10,673 nt of DNA from Natronohydrobacter sp. (lineage in GTDB: Bacteria > Pseudomonadota > Alphaproteobacteria > Rhodobacterales > Rhodobacteraceae), in NCBI GenBank assembly GCA_007117255.1, contig SKGU01000175.1, positions 1 through 10,673 on the forward strand, read 5' to 3'. The position numbers and the translations under genes are program-made. A model generated the notes under the pieces. That model did not search any database. It saw nothing but the letters and a program-made list of their open reading frames with translations, and was not told the origin of the DNA. Shown here in pieces: positions 1-6,057 of this stretch; position 1 is the first letter of the stretch; each line of letters opens with the position of its first letter.

Positions 1-434
1 ATGTGAGCGACCCGCATAATGTGGGCGCGATCCTGCGCTCGGCCGAAGTGTTCGGCGCGAAAGCCGTGATCGCCACCCAGCGCCATGCCGCGCCAGAAAC
101 CGGCGCTTTGGCCAAGACCGCCAGCGGCGCGCTGGAACGTCAGCCCTACCTGCGCGTGCGCAATCTGGCCGAGGAGATGGAGGCGCTGAAGGGGCTGGGC
201 TATGTCCTGCTGGGCCTCGACGGCACGGGCGAGGTGACGCTGGCCGAGGGGCTGGCACGTTTCCCGCCCGGCCCGATTGCGCTGGTTCTGGGGGCCGAGG
301 GGCCGGGGCTGCGCGAGAAAACCCGCGCGACCTGTGATCTGATCGTGCGGGTGCCGAGTGCGGGGGAATTCGGGTCGCTGAACGTGTCGAACGCGGCTGC
401 GGTGGCGCTCTATGCGGCACGGATGGCGCAATGA
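1..434 (+). CDS. rlmB: TrmH/SpoU-family rRNA 2'-O-methyltransferase (RlmB-like), 5' end missing
   Basis: The protein belongs to the SPOUT class, which transfers a methyl group from S-adenosylmethionine to a ribose 2'-OH; RlmB modifies a guanosine in 23S rRNA. All three SpoU motifs are visible, numbering from the codon at position 3: the N-rich motif DPHNVGAILRSA (residues 3-14), IALVLGAEGPGLR (92-104), and VPSAGEFGSLNVSNAAAVALY (117-137), which helps form the trefoil-knot SAM site. The reading frame is open to the left edge. The GTG at 3 sits inside the conserved (D)VSDPHN motif, so it is an internal Val codon rather than a start, and an N-terminal portion lies outside the window. The stop overlaps the next start by 4 bases (ATGA), suggesting translational coupling to the epimerase gene. 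Family assignment is firm. The exact target (RlmB versus another SpoU methylase) is inferred, since the N-terminal domain is not seen. Confidence 0.88.
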   Translation, partial: VSDPHNVGAILRSAEVFGAKAVIATQRHAAPETGALAKTASGALERQPYLRVRNLAEEMEALKGLGYVLLGLDGTGEVTLAEGLARFPPGPIALVLGAEGPGLREKTRATCDLIVRVPSAGEFGSLNVSNAAAVALYAARMAQ

Positions 435-1333
435 TCCTGCGCATTGGCACCGGGGCTCTGCAGGCCGAATGCCTGCCCTACGGTGCGGCGCTGCATCAGC
501 TATGGCTTGATGGGCGCCCCATGGTGGCGGGTCTGCCCGACCCTGCCGGCTACCGCGCCGGCACTCGCTATCATGGCGCGGTGGTCGGTCCTGTTGCGAA
601 CCGGATCAGCGGCGCACAGGCGATGATAGGCGAGCAGCTCTGGCGGTTTGATCCGAATGAGGGCACGACGCTTCTGCATGGGGGCGAGATCGGGCTGCAC
701 GGACGCGACTGGACAGTGGCGGATCAGGGCGCGACGCATGTGACCTTCGCGCTTGATCTGGGCCATTGCGAGGGCGGTTTTCCCGGCGCACGGCGGATCG
801 AGGCGCGCTACAGCGTGGACGGGCTGACGCTGCGGCTGGATCTGCTGGCATGGTCGGACCGACCCACGCTGATGAACCTGTCGAGCCATGTCTATTGGAA
901 CCTGACGGGGCGTGCCAATCTGGACGGGCATCGTCTGCAGGTCGCGGCGGATCGGCTCACACCCGTAGATGCACGGCTTTGCCCAACGGGCGCGCCTATC
1001 GCGGTCACAGGCGAGATGGACCTGCGCGCGGGACGCCTTCTCGACGGTGGGCCGCGCTATGACCATAATTTCTGTCTGTCGGACAGGCGCGTCCCTCTGC
1101 GCCCGGTCGCGTGGTTATCGGCGCCGGAAGCGCCTGTGATGGAACTCGCCACGACAGAGCCGGGCTTGCAGGTTTATGACGGTGGCCCCACGATGTTCGG
1201 CCTAGCACTTGAGCCGCAATGCTGGCCCGATGCACCGAATCAGCCGAGTTATCCGCCGATCCTGCTGACCCCCGATATTGGCCCTCTCGTGCAGAAGACA
1301 GAGTGGCGCTTCACCCTGCCTGACGGAGCCTGA
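431..1333 (+). CDS. Aldose 1-epimerase (galactose mutarotase family)
   Basis: This 300-residue protein is of the size usual for GalM-type mutarotases, which interconvert the alpha and beta anomers of free sugars in the cytoplasm. The family landmarks are present in order: VANRI (residues 55-59, substrate-binding Asn57/Arg58), LLHGG with His83, NLSSHVYWNL with the putative catalytic acid His153, YDHNF with Asp211, and LALEPQCWPDAPNQP with the putative catalytic base Glu261. No signal peptide is visible. The ATG lies within the stop of the upstream methyltransferase gene, and the next gene starts 3 bases after the stop, so the three genes are probably co-transcribed. No sugar catabolism genes are nearby, so the preferred sugar cannot be told. 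It could also be a broader sugar or sugar-phosphate epimerase of the same fold. Confidence 0.92.
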   Translation: MILRIGTGALQAECLPYGAALHQLWLDGRPMVAGLPDPAGYRAGTRYHGAVVGPVANRISGAQAMIGEQLWRFDPNEGTTLLHGGEIGLHGRDWTVADQGATHVTFALDLGHCEGGFPGARRIEARYSVDGLTLRLDLLAWSDRPTLMNLSSHVYWNLTGRANLDGHRLQVAADRLTPVDARLCPTGAPIAVTGEMDLRAGRLLDGGPRYDHNFCLSDRRVPLRPVAWLSAPEAPVMELATTEPGLQVYDGGPTMFGLALEPQCWPDAPNQPSYPPILLTPDIGPLVQKTEWRFTLPDGA

Positions 1334-1336
1334 CCC

Positions 1337-1894
1337 ATGCGCGCCCTGCCTCTTGCCTTTGTTGCCCTTGCGCTGCTTGCGTCCTGCGCCTCTGTCTCGC
1401 GCGAAGAATGTTTCGCAGGGGATTGGGCCAGCATCGGCCAGCGCGACGGGGCTGCGGGCCGCGTGGGGGCTACGCAATTCGAGCGGCATGTCACCGCCTG
1501 CGCAAAACTCGATTTGATCCCTGACAGAACTGCATGGGCCGAAGGGTATGAAGCCGGGTTGCGACAGTATTGCACACCGCTCGGCGGGTTGCGCGAGGGC
1601 GAGGCAGGATACCGCTACCGTGATGTCTGCCCTGCGAGTAGCGAGGCGGGTTTTCTGCGCGGGTATGATTTGGGCACTGCGGCCTATCGCCAGCGCCAGC
1701 GCATCAGCGAGATCGAGCGCGAGATCAGCGCATTATCGCAGCGCAATACGGTGCTGACAGCGACAGATGATGGCCGGCGAGAATGGAGGGCGAACCAGTC
1801 AGCAATTCTGTCTTTGCGGCTGGATCTGGGGCTTGCGCGCGCTGAACTGTCGCGTATCGAGCGGGAAATCCGCGCGTTCAGGGCAGCGATATAG
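1337..1894 (+). CDS. DUF2799-type lipoprotein of unknown function
   Basis: The start is a hydrophobic signal peptide ending in a lipobox, L14-A-S-C17, so the mature protein should be lipid-anchored at Cys17; Ala at +2 would allow export to the outer membrane. The central part carries the pattern I associate with DUF2799: W-x-x-I-G-x-x-D-G (residues 30-38), C55-x-K, the repeated glycine segments W67-AEGYEAGL and Y78-CTPLGG, then YRDVC98 and FLRGYDLG (106-113). Residues about 117-182 are highly charged with heptad-like spacing and probably form a coiled coil. Cysteines 25, 55, 79 and 98 could form disulfides. The start is 3 bases after the epimerase stop. The 3' end overlaps the convergent purN by 17 bases, leaving no room for a terminator between them. 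No function can be assigned. Confidence 0.85.
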   Translation: MRALPLAFVALALLASCASVSREECFAGDWASIGQRDGAAGRVGATQFERHVTACAKLDLIPDRTAWAEGYEAGLRQYCTPLGGLREGEAGYRYRDVCPASSEAGFLRGYDLGTAAYRQRQRISEIEREISALSQRNTVLTATDDGRREWRANQSAILSLRLDLGLARAELSRIEREIRAFRAAI

Positions 1895-2471
1895 GCGTGC
1901 GGTCGCCGTCCAGCACGCGGCGCAGCACGGCAGGATAAAGCTGGTGTTCCAGCGGTAGAATGCGTTCGGCAAGGGTTTCGGGCGTGTCATCAGGCATGAC
2001 CGGCACGCGCGCCTGCCCAAGAATAGGGCCATCGTCCAGCGCGGCAGTCACTTCATGAACGGTGCAACCAGCCTCGGTATCACCTGCGTCAATCGCGCGG
2101 GCATGAGTGTTCAACCCCTTGTATTTCGGCAAAAGCGATGGGTGAATATTCAGCATCCGCCCCTCGAACTGTGCCACGAAATCGGCGGTCAACACGCGCA
2201 TGAAGCCAGCGAGTGCCACCAGATCGGGTTTCGCGGCCAGAAGCGGTTCCAGAAGCGCGGCTTCAAATGCCGCTCGGTCGCCCTTGAAGGGTCGATGATC
2301 CACGACCACTGTCGGGATGCCCAGCGCATGGGCCTTGGCCAGCCCGCCCGCCTGCGGATCATTCGACAGCACCAGACAGACGCGGCCCGGATGATCGCCT
2401 GTCATCGACTGCGCAAGCGCCACCATGTTCGATCCCGACCCGGAAATCAGGATCGCAACCCGTTTGGTCAC
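1878..2471 (-). CDS. purN: Phosphoribosylglycinamide formyltransferase (GAR transformylase)
   Basis: PurN transfers a formyl group from 10-formyltetrahydrofolate to glycinamide ribonucleotide, the third step of de novo purine synthesis. The 197-residue length is close to the usual size. Key features are the phosphate-binding loop GSGSNM (residues 11-16), LAGFMRVL (87-94), the catalytic motif MLNIHPSLLP (106-115) with Asn108 and His110, and VTAALDDGPI (141-150) containing the catalytic Asp146. The start is GTG: its first bases overlap the purM stop in a GTGA arrangement, which indicates translational coupling in a purM-purN operon. The 3' end runs 17 bases into the opposite-strand lipoprotein gene. 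The family assignment is essentially certain. Confidence 0.96.
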   Translation of the reverse strand: MTKRVAILISGSGSNMVALAQSMTGDHPGRVCLVLSNDPQAGGLAKAHALGIPTVVVDHRPFKGDRAAFEAALLEPLLAAKPDLVALAGFMRVLTADFVAQFEGRMLNIHPSLLPKYKGLNTHARAIDAGDTEAGCTVHEVTAALDDGPILGQARVPVMPDDTPETLAERILPLEHQLYPAVLRRVLDGDRTPISLP

Positions 2472-3514
2472 GAAAGCGCCGCTGAGTAGCGAATGCCTGC
2501 GCCTTCCGACACATGGCCCAACTTGTGCACCGTTTCACCTGCCTCAGACAAAAGCGCGCTCAGTGTCTCGGCCTGATCTGCGGCCACAACGAGCACCATG
2601 CCGATACCCGCATTGAAGGTCTTAAGCATCTCTGCATCAGTGATCCCGCCCTGATCCGCCAGCCAGTGGAACACGGACGGCAGGGACCAAGCGCCAAGAT
2701 CGATCTCGGCCCCCATGCCTTCGGGCAGCACGCGCGGCAGGTTTTCTGTCAGCCCGCCGCCGGTGATATGTGCCAATGCGTGCACGCCGCCTGCCCGGAC
2801 CGCCGCCAATGCGGGCTTCACATAAAGCCGCGTGGGCGCCAGCAGGGCCGCCCCCAGTGTTTCTTCTGCGAAAGGTGCAGGTGCGTCCCAGCCCAGCCCG
2901 GTACGCTCGACAATCTTGCGCACCAGCGAATAGCCATTGGAATGAACGCCATCCGAGGCCAGCCCCAGTAGCACATCACCCGCCTGCACGCCCGATGGCA
3001 GATCGGCCCCGCGCTCCATCGCGCCGACGGCAAAACCGGCAAGGTCGAAATCCTTGGCCTCATACATGCCGGGCATTTCCGCCGTCTCGCCGCCGATCAA
3101 TGCACAGCCCGATAGGCGGCAGCCTTCGGCAATGCCGGTGATGATGCGTGTGGCAGCAGGCACGTCCAGCTTGCCAGTGGCAAAGTAGTCAAGAAAGAAC
3201 AGCGGCTCCGCGCCCTGACAAACCAGATCGTTGACACACATGGCCACCAGGTCGATCCCGATCGTATCCAGATGCCCTGTGTCGATCGCAATGCGCAGCT
3301 TGGTGCCCACCCCGTCCGTCGCGGCAACAAGAATCGGATCGCTGTAACCCGCACCTTTCAGATCGAACAGCGCGCCAAAGCCGCCAAGCCCGGCCATGAC
3401 ACCGGGGCGCATAGTTGCTTTCGCAGCAGGTTTAATCGCCTCGACAAGCGCATTGCCTGCATCGATATCGACCCCGGCCTGCGCGTAGCTCAACCCGTTT
3501 TTGCCTTCTGACAT
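2468..3514 (-). CDS. purM: Phosphoribosylformylglycinamidine cyclo-ligase (AIR synthetase)
   Basis: PurM closes the imidazole ring, converting FGAM and ATP to AIR, the fifth step of purine synthesis. From the ATG at 3514 the protein has 348 residues, the normal length. Recognisable segments are YAQAGVDIDAGNALV (10-24), GGFGALFDL (44-52), the nucleotide-binding DGVGTKL (67-73), GIDLVAMCVNDLVCQGAEPL (86-105), GGETAEMPGMY (141-151), SDGVHSNGYSL (187-197) and the glycine-rich HITGGGLTENLPRVLP (249-264). An in-frame GTG at 3544 would add 10 residues, but the ATG is preferred because AAAGG lies a normal distance upstream and family members begin shortly before the YAQAGV motif. The stop overlaps the purN start by 4 bases. 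A possible promoter lies at 3551-3579. Confidence 0.96.
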   Translation of the reverse strand: MSEGKNGLSYAQAGVDIDAGNALVEAIKPAAKATMRPGVMAGLGGFGALFDLKGAGYSDPILVAATDGVGTKLRIAIDTGHLDTIGIDLVAMCVNDLVCQGAEPLFFLDYFATGKLDVPAATRIITGIAEGCRLSGCALIGGETAEMPGMYEAKDFDLAGFAVGAMERGADLPSGVQAGDVLLGLASDGVHSNGYSLVRKIVERTGLGWDAPAPFAEETLGAALLAPTRLYVKPALAAVRAGGVHALAHITGGGLTENLPRVLPEGMGAEIDLGAWSLPSVFHWLADQGGITDAEMLKTFNAGIGMVLVVAADQAETLSALLSEAGETVHKLGHVSEGAGIRYSAALS

Positions 3515-3550
3515 GATCAAGCCTTTCGCTTCCCGGTCCAACACATGCGC

Positions 3551-3579
3551 GCGATACCTGATCCGGGCAGACAGGGCAA
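3551..3579 (-). promoter_or_regulatory. Candidate sigma70-type promoter for purM-purN
   Basis: Read on the minus strand there is TTGCCC (3579-3574), a 17-base spacer, then TATCGC (3556-3551), about 37 bases before the purM start codon. The spacing is ideal, but each hexamer matches consensus only in its stronger half. This is a pattern match with no experimental support. Confidence 0.35.
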
Positions 3580-3606
3580 GCTGACAGCACTGCTTGAATC
3601 CGGCTG

Positions 3607-3629
3607 TTGAATGCCTAGATCACATTCAA
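3607..3629. promoter_or_regulatory. Inverted repeat upstream of the metallo-hydrolase gene, candidate operator
   Basis: TTGAATG (3607-3613) and CATTCAA (3623-3629) form a perfect 7-bp inverted repeat with a 9-base spacer, centred about 36 bases before the metallo-hydrolase start. Another TTGAAT copy lies at 3594-3599, and a palindromic AGATATCT follows at 3630-3637. The arrangement suits a dimeric HTH repressor acting on the promoter. Genes for related enzymes in other proteobacteria are controlled by BigR/SqrR-type ArsR regulators that respond to sulfide, but I cannot confirm that this site matches their operator, and no such regulator gene lies in the window. Confidence 0.45.
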
Positions 3630-3653
3630 AGATATCTATCTGAAGGAATGACC

Positions 3654-4541
3654 ATGCCCGAAACCACGCTTCCCTCGCCCATCGTGCGCGCGTTTTTCGA
3701 CCGTCCGACCGGCAGCTTGCAATATGTCTTCCACGATCCCGCCACGAAGCGCGGCGCAATCATTGATCCGGTCTGGAACTACTTTCCCGAAGCCGGGGCC
3801 GTCACCACGCAAAGCGCCGATGAGATACTTGCCTATATCGCCGCGGCGGGCCTGAGCATCGACTGGGTTCTGGACACCCACCCCCATGCTGATCATTTCA
3901 GCGCTGGCCCCTATCTGGCCGAAAAACTGGGCGTGCCACACGGCATTGGCGAGAAAGTCATCGGGGTGCAGAAACTGTGGAAAGACATCTACAACTTGTC
4001 CGACGACTTCCCCACTGATGGGCGGCAATGGGACCGGCTTTTTGCTGAAGGCGACGAGTTCATGGTGGGTGAAATCCCCGTCAAGGTGATGTTCTCGCCC
4101 GGTCATACATTGGCGTCGATTACCTATGTCGCAGGCGATGCGGCTTTCGTGCATGACACGCTGATGATGCCCGCCTCTGGCACCAGCCGCGCGGATTTTC
4201 CCGGCGGCAGCACGAAAGATCTGTGGAATTCGATCCGCGCCATCCTCGATCTGCCTGTTCAAACACGGCTTTACATCGGCCATGACTATCCGGCCAATGG
4301 TGATGCCCCGCAATATATGGCGACCGTCGCCGAACACAGGTTGTGCAATCGACACGTCAAGGACGGCATCAGTAAGGCAGAATTCATTGCCACGCGCGAC
4401 GCCCGCGATGCCACCCTGAAACTGCCCGCGCGCATGCTCGAAGCGCTGCAGGTCAATATTCGCGGCGGGCGCTTGCCGGAACCAGACGCTGACGGGCATT
4501 CCTACCTGAAAAAACCTGTCGGGAAATTCGCGCCAAGATAG
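3654..4541 (+). CDS. Metallo-beta-lactamase-fold hydrolase/dioxygenase of the Blh/persulfide-dioxygenase-like group
   Basis: This 295-residue single-domain protein has a complete glyoxalase II/ETHE1-type metal site: the motif THPHADH with His76, His78, Asp80 and His81, then His151 (SPGHTLAS), Asp168 (VHDT) and His210 (IGHDY). Segments such as FDRPTGSLQYV, DPATKRGAIIDPV, KLWKDIYN, DFPTDGRQWDRLF and the ending LQVNIRGGRLPEP resemble the MBL domain of Blh, found in BigR-regulated operons that detoxify sulfide through persulfide (GSSH) oxidation. The seven ligands would also suit a dinuclear hydrolase, so the reaction is not proven. No rhodanese domain is attached, and no sulfide:quinone reductase gene is next to it. 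The start at 3654 is chosen because GAAGGA (3642-3647) lies 6 bases upstream. The in-frame ATG at 3648 abuts that sequence, and extension to 3594 lacks family similarity. Confidence 0.88.
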   Translation: MPETTLPSPIVRAFFDRPTGSLQYVFHDPATKRGAIIDPVWNYFPEAGAVTTQSADEILAYIAAAGLSIDWVLDTHPHADHFSAGPYLAEKLGVPHGIGEKVIGVQKLWKDIYNLSDDFPTDGRQWDRLFAEGDEFMVGEIPVKVMFSPGHTLASITYVAGDAAFVHDTLMMPASGTSRADFPGGSTKDLWNSIRAILDLPVQTRLYIGHDYPANGDAPQYMATVAEHRLCNRHVKDGISKAEFIATRDARDATLKLPARMLEALQVNIRGGRLPEPDADGHSYLKKPVGKFAPR

Positions 4542-4562
4542 GTACGATTCCATGTCCATCTC

Positions 4563-4591
4563 TTGACGCCTCTGCGCTTTGCACTTAGCAG
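4563..4591 (+). promoter_or_regulatory. Candidate tRNA promoter with GC-rich discriminator
   Basis: TTGACG (4563-4568), a 17-base spacer and TAGCAG (4586-4591) lie just before the tRNA, whose mature 5' end is at 4602. The bases between are G/C-rich, a discriminator type typical of growth-rate and ppGpp-controlled stable RNA promoters. The -35 is good and the -10 is weak. Confidence 0.45.
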
Positions 4592-4601
4592 CAGGGGCGG
4601 C

Positions 4602-4678
4602 GGGCCTGTAGCTCAATTGGTTAGAGCAGAGCGCTCATAACGCTTTGGTTGGGGGTTCGAGTCCCTCCGGGCCTACCA
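4602..4678 (+). tRNA. tRNA with CAU anticodon (elongator Met or Ile2)
   Basis: The 77-nt cloverleaf folds completely. The acceptor stem is GGGCCTG (4602-4608) with CGGGCCT (4668-4674), containing G1-U72 and U6-G67 wobbles. The D arm is GCTC/GAGC, the anticodon stem GAGCG/CGCTT has loop CTCATAA with CAT at 4636-4638, and the T arm is GGGGG/CCCTC with loop TTCGAGT. The discriminator is A73 and the terminal CCA (4676-4678) is encoded. It is not initiator tRNA: a normal U-G wobble sits near the acceptor end rather than the CxA mismatch, and the anticodon stem lacks the three G-C pairs typical of tRNA-fMet. Pairs C4-G69 and C5-G68 are those favoured by TilS in E. coli, so this may be tRNA-Ile2, whose C34 becomes lysidine to read AUA, rather than elongator Met. 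Confidence 0.93.
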
Positions 4679-4929
4679 CCTCGCTGCTTCGCAGATGCCA
4701 CCCCAAGGGCGAGGTCATGAATTTCATCTCATCGGCAGCGAATCCGCCCGCAAAACACGCGTTTGCAAGACATTTGGGCGTTTTGAAACCATCAGCCCAA
4801 TTCACTGCTTGACCGGGTGGCGAAAATCGGCGCAAATTTGCCTATGAGCCGCGCAACAGTCTTGCAGGCCATGAACCCCGAACCATCGGGACAGACCGCC
4901 GCGAAGGCGGCGACAACAGAGAGGTTAAA
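4679..4929 (+). other. Non-coding leader between tRNA and bztA
   Basis: These 251 bases hold no gene that I can support. Right after the tRNA, CCTCGC (4679-4684) can pair with GCGAGG (4709-4714) around a small inner CTGC-TTC-GCAG hairpin, but no T-run follows, so it is not a clear terminator. A perfect 10-bp palindrome GCAAATTTGC lies at 4832-4841, and a TTGACC that might be a -35 element lies at 4809-4814 with only a poor -10 match downstream. The bztA promoter is presumably here but cannot be placed with confidence. Confidence 0.5.
4877..4910 (+). promoter_or_regulatory. Two tandem small hairpins in the bztA 5' leader
   Basis: CCCG (4877-4880) pairs with CGGG (4887-4890) across a 6-base loop, and CCGCC (4896-4900) pairs with GGCGG (4906-4910) across the loop GCGAA. 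They end 9 bases before the Shine-Dalgarno AGAGG (4920-4924), which itself is 5 bases from the ATG at 4930. They could stabilise the mRNA or influence initiation of this highly translated binding protein. There is no T-run to make them terminators. Confidence 0.4.
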
Positions 4930-5949
4930 ATGAAAAAAACCGTTTTCGTCGGCGCATTTGCCGCGACAGCGCTTGTGTCGGGTCTGGCACATGCGCAATC
5001 GACTCTTGAACAGGTCCAGAGCCGTGGCGAATTGATCTGCGGGTCAAACACGGGTCAGGCAGGCTTTGGCGCACCAGATGCGAATGGCGTTTGGCAAGGT
5101 TTTGATGTGGGCTTCTGCCGCGCATTGGCCGCTGCGGTGCTGGGTGATTCCAATGCTGTCAGCTTCGTGCCGCTGACCAGCCAGACACGATTCTCGGCGC
5201 TGAATTCCGGCGAAGTCGACGTTCTGGCACGCAACACGACCTGGACATTCGTGCGCGATGTCGACCTGAGCATGACATTCGTGGGCACAAACTACTATGA
5301 CGGCCAAGGCTTCATGGTCACGCGTGATCTGGGTGTCAGCTCTGCACTGGAGCTCGACGGCGCAACTGTCTGCATTGAGACAGGCACCACCACCGAGCTG
5401 AACCTGGCTGACTACTTCCGCGTGAACGGCATGAGCTATGAGCCGGTGCCAGTCGATACGGCTGCAGAAGCGCAGCAACAGTATCTTGCCGGTGCTTGCG
5501 ATGTTTACACCACTGACGTGTCTGCACTGGCGTCAAGCCGTGCATCCTTTGCAGAACCCGGCGATCATGTGATCCTGCCAGAGGTTGTGTCGAAAGAGCC
5601 GCTTGGACCGGTGGTGCGCCATGGTGACGACCAGTGGGCAGATATCGTTCAGTGGACGTTGTTTGCGCTGATCGCCGCTGAAGAACTGGGCGTGACATCG
5701 GCCAATGTCGAAGAGCTGAAAGCTGGCAGCAACAACCCGGAAATCAACCGCCTGCTGGGCACCGAGGGTGGCCTTGGGTCCATGTTCGGACTTGATGATG
5801 ACTGGGCAGCGCGCGCAATTGCGGCTGTTGGGAACTATGGCGAACTGTTTGCCAGCACCATTGGTGATCAGACCCCAATCGGGCTTGCTCGTGGCCTGAA
5901 CGCACAGTGGACGCAAGGCGGCCTGCTTTACGCACCGCCCTTCCGCTGA
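4930..5949 (+). CDS. bztA: Periplasmic binding protein of the Glu/Gln/Asp/Asn ABC importer
   Basis: BztA (AapJ in rhizobia) captures acidic amino acids and their amides in the periplasm and delivers them to the BztB/C channel. The 339-residue protein starts with a Sec signal peptide: a KK pair, a hydrophobic stretch to about residue 19, and a likely signal peptidase I cut after AHA (residue 22). The mature part is a type 3 solute-binding fold, with ELICGSNTGQAGFGAPDANG (34-53), WQGFDVGFCRALAAAVLGD (55-73), RNTTWTFVRD, TTTELNLADYFR and YTTDVSALASSR in the expected order. Cys37 and Cys63 are probably a disulfide-type pair. There is no lipobox. It is the first gene of bztABCD and is separated from bztB by 108 bases holding a strong hairpin, consistent with production in excess over the membrane components. 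Confidence 0.94.
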   Translation: MKKTVFVGAFAATALVSGLAHAQSTLEQVQSRGELICGSNTGQAGFGAPDANGVWQGFDVGFCRALAAAVLGDSNAVSFVPLTSQTRFSALNSGEVDVLARNTTWTFVRDVDLSMTFVGTNYYDGQGFMVTRDLGVSSALELDGATVCIETGTTTELNLADYFRVNGMSYEPVPVDTAAEAQQQYLAGACDVYTTDVSALASSRASFAEPGDHVILPEVVSKEPLGPVVRHGDDQWADIVQWTLFALIAAEELGVTSANVEELKAGSNNPEINRLLGTEGGLGSMFGLDDDWAARAIAAVGNYGELFASTIGDQTPIGLARGLNAQWTQGGLLYAPPFR

Positions 5950-5959
5950 TCATATGTGA

Positions 5960-5996
5960 CTGCGCACCCGACTTCGGGTGCGCAGCATTTCCTTTC
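5960..5996 (+). terminator. Strong hairpin between bztA and bztB, partial terminator or mRNA 3' stabiliser
   Basis: CTGCGCACCCG (5960-5970) and CGGGTGCGCAG (5975-5985) form a perfect 11-bp stem with the loop ACTT, followed by a pyrimidine-rich CATTTCCTTTCC. It begins 11 bases after the bztA stop. The T-tract is broken by C, so termination should be incomplete, letting some transcripts reach bztBCD while protecting the bztA message from 3' decay. No new promoter for bztB is evident before 6058. Confidence 0.75.
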
Positions 5997-6057
5997 CTGA
6001 ATTTTGAACAGCAGTCTCTGGCGTGGCCCCATGCCATGCCAGTGAACGGGGGCTTAT

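Noticed and set aside
500..1066. Minus-strand open frame of 188 codons opposite the epimerase gene
   Set aside because: The plus-strand epimerase has all its family motifs. The opposite frame has no ribosome site or family resemblance.
3514..3544. Longer purM beginning at GTG 3544
   Set aside because: The ATG at 3514 has a better ribosome site and fits family length; the added 10 residues do not look conserved.
3594..3653. Longer metallo-hydrolase beginning at 3594 or 3648
   Set aside because: The GAAGGA site is correctly spaced only for the ATG at 3654, and the extra residues run through the operator-like region.
3636..4616. Minus-strand open frame of 326 codons opposite the metallo-hydrolase gene
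   Set aside because: The plus strand encodes a protein with a complete metal-binding site. The minus frame has no recognisable motifs and arises from GC-rich codon bias; it also runs into the tRNA.
4675..4720. Possible integration (att) site at the tRNA 3' end
   Set aside because: No integrase gene, no second copy of the tRNA 3' end and no other sign of a mobile element is present in the window.
4635..4835. Minus-strand open frame of 66 codons ending in GPEGLEPPTKAL
   Set aside because: This ending is what results from translating the reverse complement of a tRNA gene and appears widely as a spurious protein; the frame overlaps the real tRNA at 4602-4678.
4809..4837. Possible bztA promoter starting with TTGACC
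   Set aside because: The -35 is good but no acceptable -10 hexamer lies 16-18 bases downstream, and no clear sigma54 GG-N10-GC pattern was found.
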